Source: Gnomoniopsis sp. IMI 355080 (taxonomy: Eukaryota > Ascomycota > Sordariomycetes > Diaporthales > Gnomoniaceae). From it: a stretch of DNA of 19,126 bases. Position numbers and translations under genes: made by a program. The stretch's first letter is position 1; each line of letters begins with the position of its first letter. A model generated the notes under the pieces. The model had not been told where the DNA came from. It saw nothing but the letters and a program-made list of their open reading frames with translations, and did no database searches. This document shows positions 18,471 through 19,126 of the stretch, piece after piece. The stretch lies in contig JAPEVC010000389.1 in assembly GCA_027946555.1 (NCBI GenBank), forward strand, positions 1 through 19,126. The letters run 5' to 3'.

Positions 18471-19126
18471 CTATCGTGATGTACTCAGCACACCTCCAAC
18501 TGCTGCCGCCCCCGCCCCGCCGCCCTCCTTGGCGACCTTCTCCGCCCTGGCCTTCAGATCCAGCCCCCAGGCCTCAAAGCCTTTCTCCAAGCTCTTGCCT
18601 GTTGTCAACCTGACCACGGGTGCGAGCGGGCCATACATGGTCTCCCAACATGTATACTCGGTCCCACCATGCCCATCGTCCACAAACTCCTGCACGCGCT
18701 CGGTGCGCAAGAGTAGCGAAGGGATGGATGTCCCTTTCCACGCAACGCGCCAACCTCGCTTCTTGTCGCGCGCGTCAAACGGCTCCAGAAACGTCACTTC
18801 CATGGCCTGCTTGGTGTAGCTCTTCTCGTTGTCCGGGTCCAGATGCACCTGGAACGTCATCAGCGTGCCCTTCTTGATGTACTGCTGGCCATCGTCTTGT
18901 GCCACTGCTGTCTCTAGCGCAGAGGCCTCGGGCTCGGGCTCGGAGGGCGGCGGGGCCGAGGAAACGGTGACACGGCGCACGAAGCGGTTCCACTCGGGCC
19001 AAGCGCCGTGCTCCAGAAGGGAAGTGAAGACGACGTCCGGGGAGGCCGCGATGTGCAATGCGGAAATAATGCTGAAGGAACCGCCGGAACCGTGGGTGGG
19101 GGTTGGGATGGGCTGTAGGGTGATAG
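18471..19126 (-). CDS. SRPBCC (START-like / polyketide cyclase-type) protein, 5' end cut by window
   Basis: At least 217 residues are open from the right edge to a TAG at 18471-18473. The frame begins ITLQPIPTPTHGSGGSFSI at the edge, and no ATG for it lies inside the window, so the true start is outside. Features of the SRPBCC fold are IAASPDVVFTSLLEHGAWPEWNRFV (first strand and helix, with the common W-x2-WN pattern), KGTLMTFQVHL, RGWRVAWKG, an acidic-flanked CWETMYGPLAPVVRL strand and a long C-terminal helix (LEKGFEAWGLDLKARAEKVA). The domain binds hydrophobic ligands in a deep pocket; fungal members of this type have no fixed role. A Pro/Glu-rich insert (SSAPPPSEPEPEASA) sits between early strands. 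The C-terminal Gly/Ala tail looks disordered. Confidence 0.83.
   Translation of the reverse strand, partial: ITLQPIPTPTHGSGGSFSIISALHIAASPDVVFTSLLEHGAWPEWNRFVRRVTVSSAPPPSEPEPEASALETAVAQDDGQQYIKKGTLMTFQVHLDPDNEKSYTKQAMEVTFLEPFDARDKKRGWRVAWKGTSIPSLLLRTERVQEFVDDGHGGTEYTCWETMYGPLAPVVRLTTGKSLEKGFEAWGLDLKARAEKVAKEGGGAGAAAVGGVLSTSR

Noticed and set aside
1..19126. CRISPR arrays, prokaryotic operons, complete transposons with terminal repeats
   Set aside because: None seen; gene structure is clearly fungal nuclear, and no paired terminal repeats with target-site duplications were found by eye.

Overview
The window looks like nuclear DNA of a filamentous ascomycete (Pezizomycotina, probably a Sordariomycete-type fungus). 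The reasons are short introns (54 to 156 bp) with GTRNGY-like donors and CTRAY-like branch sites close to the acceptor, CT-rich leaders, gene spacing of 0.2 to 2 kb, and fungus-typical families: a seven-helix PTH11/SAT4-type rhodopsin-domain protein, a tandem-DUF3433 membrane protein, a MUP1-like amino-acid permease and a Dabb stress protein. The species cannot be named from sequence alone. There are no operons; each gene appears to have its own promoter.

Layout. 442-2170 (+): five-exon seven-helix rhodopsin-domain protein. 2955-4160 (+): intronless PrpF-family isomerase with a probable mitochondrial presequence. 4161-5919: mostly non-coding, holding one doubtful small ORF and then the leader of the next gene, with three short uORFs and a perfect hairpin. 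5920-8100 (+): intronless MUP1/LAT-like amino-acid permease with long hydrophilic extensions and a cysteine-rich tail. 8708-11609 (-): two-exon, 939-residue tandem-DUF3433 membrane protein, convergent with the permease. 11610-14987: a gene-poor, partly AT-rich stretch. 14988-15059 (-): tRNA-Gly(UCC). 16345-17076 (+): small secreted cysteine-containing protein with one intron. 17889-18295 (+): Dabb-domain protein whose single intron appears to be GC-AG. 18471 to the right edge (-): SRPBCC (START-like) protein, cut by the window end.

Functional links. Four genes concern the membrane or cell surface: the rhodopsin-type receptor candidate, the permease, the DUF3433 protein and the secreted protein. 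The PrpF enzyme sits between the receptor candidate and the permease, but no methylcitrate-cycle, polyketide or other pathway partner is visible, so I do not call a metabolic cluster. I found no clear multi-gene novel system. The most interesting points are the forced GC-AG intron, the duplicated CxCxxC tail on the permease, upstream ORFs in two leaders, an in-frame retainable intron in the secreted protein, and a possible dual start in the PrpF enzyme.
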